The notes beneath the pieces are model-generated. The model worked only from the letters and a program-made list of their open reading frames with translations. It did not search any database and was not told the origin of the DNA. A program made the translations under genes and the position numbers. A stretch of 64,000 bases of DNA, from contig NZ_JACJPF010000035.1 in the NCBI RefSeq assembly GCF_014695915.1, positions 106,210-170,209 on the forward strand, in the 5' to 3' direction. This document shows, piece after piece, positions 62,491 through 64,000 of the stretch (positions within the stretch are counted from its first letter, which is position 1; every line of letters begins with the position of its first letter). This DNA is from Trichocoleus sp. FACHB-40. Lineage in GTDB: Bacteria > Cyanobacteriota > Cyanobacteriia > Cyanobacteriales > FACHB-T130.

Positions 62491-62617
62491 TTAATATCGT
62501 TTTCCCGCAGAAGTTTTTGTATAAACTGTTTCTAATTCAAGTGCGATTTTGATATAAAACCGAATTTCTACATCGCTACAGGCGATCGCCTTACCTACAT
62601 TATTAATTTTTTATTAA

Positions 62618-62664
62618 GAAAAGTCGAGCCTGCGGGTTAAACTTCCCACAGACTCGATTTTTTT
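62618..62664 (-). terminator. Terminator after the manganese catalase gene
   Basis: AAAGTCGAGCCTGCGGG pairs with CCCACAGACTCGATTT with two mismatches, and a T/A-run follows on the minus strand. It is 30 bp beyond the catalase stop. Confidence 0.7.
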
Positions 62665-62693
62665 AACTAAGTTGTCCCGACTTGATGGTACAA

Positions 62694-63377
62694 TTAACTG
62701 TCAGCCGTAGGCTGTGGAACATACTCGAAATCAGGTGCAGAGTTCCAAGGCCCCCGCTCATCCTGACCATTCTGAGACAAATTGAAGTAAAGATTCACAG
62801 TTTCATCAGGCTGGATATTGCCAAAGAAGGGGTCAGTTAGTTTACCCATCGACTCCAGCGCCTTCATAAACATCTTGGTATGAGAAATTTCGCGGGTAAG
62901 CAGATGCACTAGAGTCTTCTTCGTCCCTTCATCAGTTGACAGCTTGATCAACTGCTCATAAGTTTGACGCGCCCCAGCTTCAGCAGCAATGTTTGCCCGC
63001 AAGTCACGCACAACATCCCCACCTTCATTAATATAGCTAGCAGTCCAACTATTACCCTGGCTGTCTAAGAAGTGTGGCCCCATCCCACGGAGAGCAAATA
63101 GGGTACTCTTATAAGCTTCTGTTTGGTCAGTATTCTTGGTATGCTGTTCGATGAGTTTACCCACCATTTCCAGGTGTCCAAACTCCTCTATAGCGATATC
63201 TTGCAGCATATCCTTAATACCGGGATTGTCGCAGTGAAACGACTGTACCCAATACTGTAAAGCGGCTGTAAGTTCGCCGGTTGCTCCCCCAAACTGCTCT
63301 AACATTAGTTGAGCAAAACGCGGGTTAGGCTCTTTAATATCGACAGTATGAATTGTTTCTTTTTTGTGGAAAAACAC
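62694..63377 (-). CDS. Manganese catalase family protein
   Basis: The 227-residue protein begins MFFHKKETIHTVDIKEPNPR. Dimanganese ligands are visible: ELTAALQYWVQSF (Glu near residue 35), IAIEEFGHLEMVG (Glu and His near 67), AAEAGARQTYE (Glu near 135) and LTREISHTKMFMKAL (Glu and His near 168). These are the Mn catalase/ferritin-like pattern. It probably removes hydrogen peroxide. The non-family C-terminal 30 residues are acidic. It stands alone with its own terminator; the upstream region has AGGAGG before the ATG. Confidence 0.93.
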   Translation of the reverse strand: MFFHKKETIHTVDIKEPNPRFAQLMLEQFGGATGELTAALQYWVQSFHCDNPGIKDMLQDIAIEEFGHLEMVGKLIEQHTKNTDQTEAYKSTLFALRGMGPHFLDSQGNSWTASYINEGGDVVRDLRANIAAEAGARQTYEQLIKLSTDEGTKKTLVHLLTREISHTKMFMKALESMGKLTDPFFGNIQPDETVNLYFNLSQNGQDERGPWNSAPDFEYVPQPTADS

Positions 63378-63616
63378 TAACTAATGCCTCCTCTCAATTT
63401 TAGATGTAAGCTGTAAAACCTGATTTTCGTAAAAGCCTTGTATCGCCAACTGAAAAAGATTAAACTTTTTTCAATATTTTTGGCACTGTCACCAGCTTAT
63501 ATCAGGGTATACAATCTAAACCTGCATCAACAGACAGAGTTTAAAACAAGCTTTGTATAACTAAAGAATGAGGATGAGATAGCTAATATAATATACAGTC
63601 AGCCAAAAAATTTATC
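63378..63616. other. Upstream region of the manganese catalase gene, no gene seen
   Basis: AT-rich DNA with no ORF of plausible coding quality. It should hold the catalase promoter; I could not pick a convincing one. The rest of the gap to 63955 is two repeats (see next entries) plus about 115 bp of unassigned DNA. Confidence 0.5.
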
Positions 63617-63731
63617 CTGGTTCCCTTCTGACTGGGAACGCTTGGAGATGAAAGCTCTGCCTCTGATAAAGTATCAAATAATATCAGGCAGAGTCTCATG
63701 GTAGGCATTCCCAGCCAGAGACTGGGAAAGA
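63617..63731. repeat. GTTCCCAG/GAGGCTC repeat, copy 5
   Basis: CTGGTTCCCTTCTGACTGGGAACGC, written in parts, is followed by GCTCTGCCTCTGATA and TATCAGGCAGAGTCTCATGG, then GCATTCCCAGCCAGAGACTGGGAAAG. The internal TATCAGGCAGAG / CTCTGATA arms are complementary. It lies immediately before the second 95-bp repeat. Confidence 0.6.
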
Positions 63732-63744
63732 GAAATTGGGTGCG

Positions 63745-63839
63745 ATACATCTGTAAAGACATGGCATTGCCATGTCCCTGCCAAGGTGGCGAAAACAAAA
63801 GAACCGCGATATATTCCACCCAACTGAGAAACGCTATAT
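63745..63839. repeat. 95-bp dispersed repeat, copy 2
   Basis: It starts ATACATCTGTAAAGACATGG and ends GAAACGCTATAT, exactly matching copy 1 (54038) in length and about 82 of 95 positions. Inner palindrome GACATGGCATTGCCATGTC is complete in this copy. Confidence 0.8.
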
Positions 63840-63955
63840 CCCGTGTAACACCCAATGCTCGTGGATATATTGCACCACAGGTTAACTCAGGGCTATTTCA
63901 TTCTAACTGAGTGACTGATATGGTAGTTAGGTCATCTCCCCAAGCCTGAGACCAG

Positions 63956-64000
63956 ATGCCTCAATTAGCCATTGTCGAAGCCTTTGCAGATATCTGTGAT
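63956..64000 (+). CDS. Start of an unidentified gene running off the window
   Basis: ATG at 63956 opens MPQLAIVEAFADICD and stays open to the last base. Fifteen residues cannot identify the family, though similar starts occur in ISAs1-type transposases (a hydrophobic helix then an acidic D/E-D segment). If so, an IS end would lie just upstream, in the unassigned 63840-63955. Confidence 0.3.
   Translation, partial: MPQLAIVEAFADICD

Noticed and set aside
62491..62617. Cobalamin riboswitch upstream of the CbiX-cobA genes
   Set aside because: The B12-box type sequence could not be found by eye in the short AT-rich leader; siroheme rather than B12 context also makes it unlikely.

Overview
The window reads as a piece of a cyanobacterial chromosome, probably a filamentous, Oscillatoriales-like species (the order is a guess). 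Evidence: the HIP1 octamer GCGATCGC recurs throughout, inside and between genes. Several genes belong to cyanobacterial families: a photosystem II S4 protein, a PCP-reductase domain protein, a DUF4359 protein, a DUF1400-type hydrolase and a fused-length sirohydrochlorin chelatase. Intergenic DNA is full of short repeat families. No rRNA, CRISPR array, intact insertion sequence or prophage was seen.

Layout. 1-2.2 kb: the 3' end of an XPB-type helicase followed by a DUF790/Bax1-type nuclease. 2.4-4.7 kb: a small secreted protein, tRNA-Val(CAC), a small hypothetical gene and a Rpn/DUF4351 gene broken by one in-frame stop. 4.7-11 kb (minus strand): recG with an upstream hypothetical gene, the rpsB-tsf operon and an SDR oxidoreductase. 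11-18 kb: an NTF2-like secreted protein, murG, small hypotheticals, DUF29, a four-helix membrane protein, an ExbB/ExbD pair, a YkvA protein, tRNA-His(GTG) and DUF4359.

18-39 kb is an exopolysaccharide locus of the Wzx/Wzy type. The minus-strand arm carries glycosyltransferases, an epimerase, a hexapeptide acyltransferase, a zinc-ribbon GT-like protein, a flippase, a phytanoyl-CoA-dioxygenase-like enzyme and an O-antigen-ligase/polymerase-like protein. A plus-strand arm carries the SLBB export protein, a Wzc-type tyrosine autokinase and an alpha/beta hydrolase. It is followed by a very large multi-PAS histidine kinase whose first PAS domain has the LOV flavin-binding signature.

43-64 kb is mostly housekeeping: SPFH protein, folP, tpiA, pentapeptide protein, pnp, GNAT, a SNF2 helicase plus SWIM protein pair, PCP-reductase domain protein, prmA, serA, a stress-type membrane protein, a collapsed ion-channel gene, the PSII S4 protein, cobA plus a sirohydrochlorin chelatase (siroheme branch), a manganese catalase and the first codons of a gene running off the end.

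The most unusual layer is repetitive DNA. A G-rich/C-rich repeat has entered two reading frames without breaking them (the histidine kinase ATPase domain and the SNF2 protein). A GTTCCCAG/GAGGCTC element occurs at five or more sites, and a 95-bp element occurs twice. A start codon (folP) lies within an ATTAGCC repeat tract. All homology statements come from reading motifs by eye; no database search was run.
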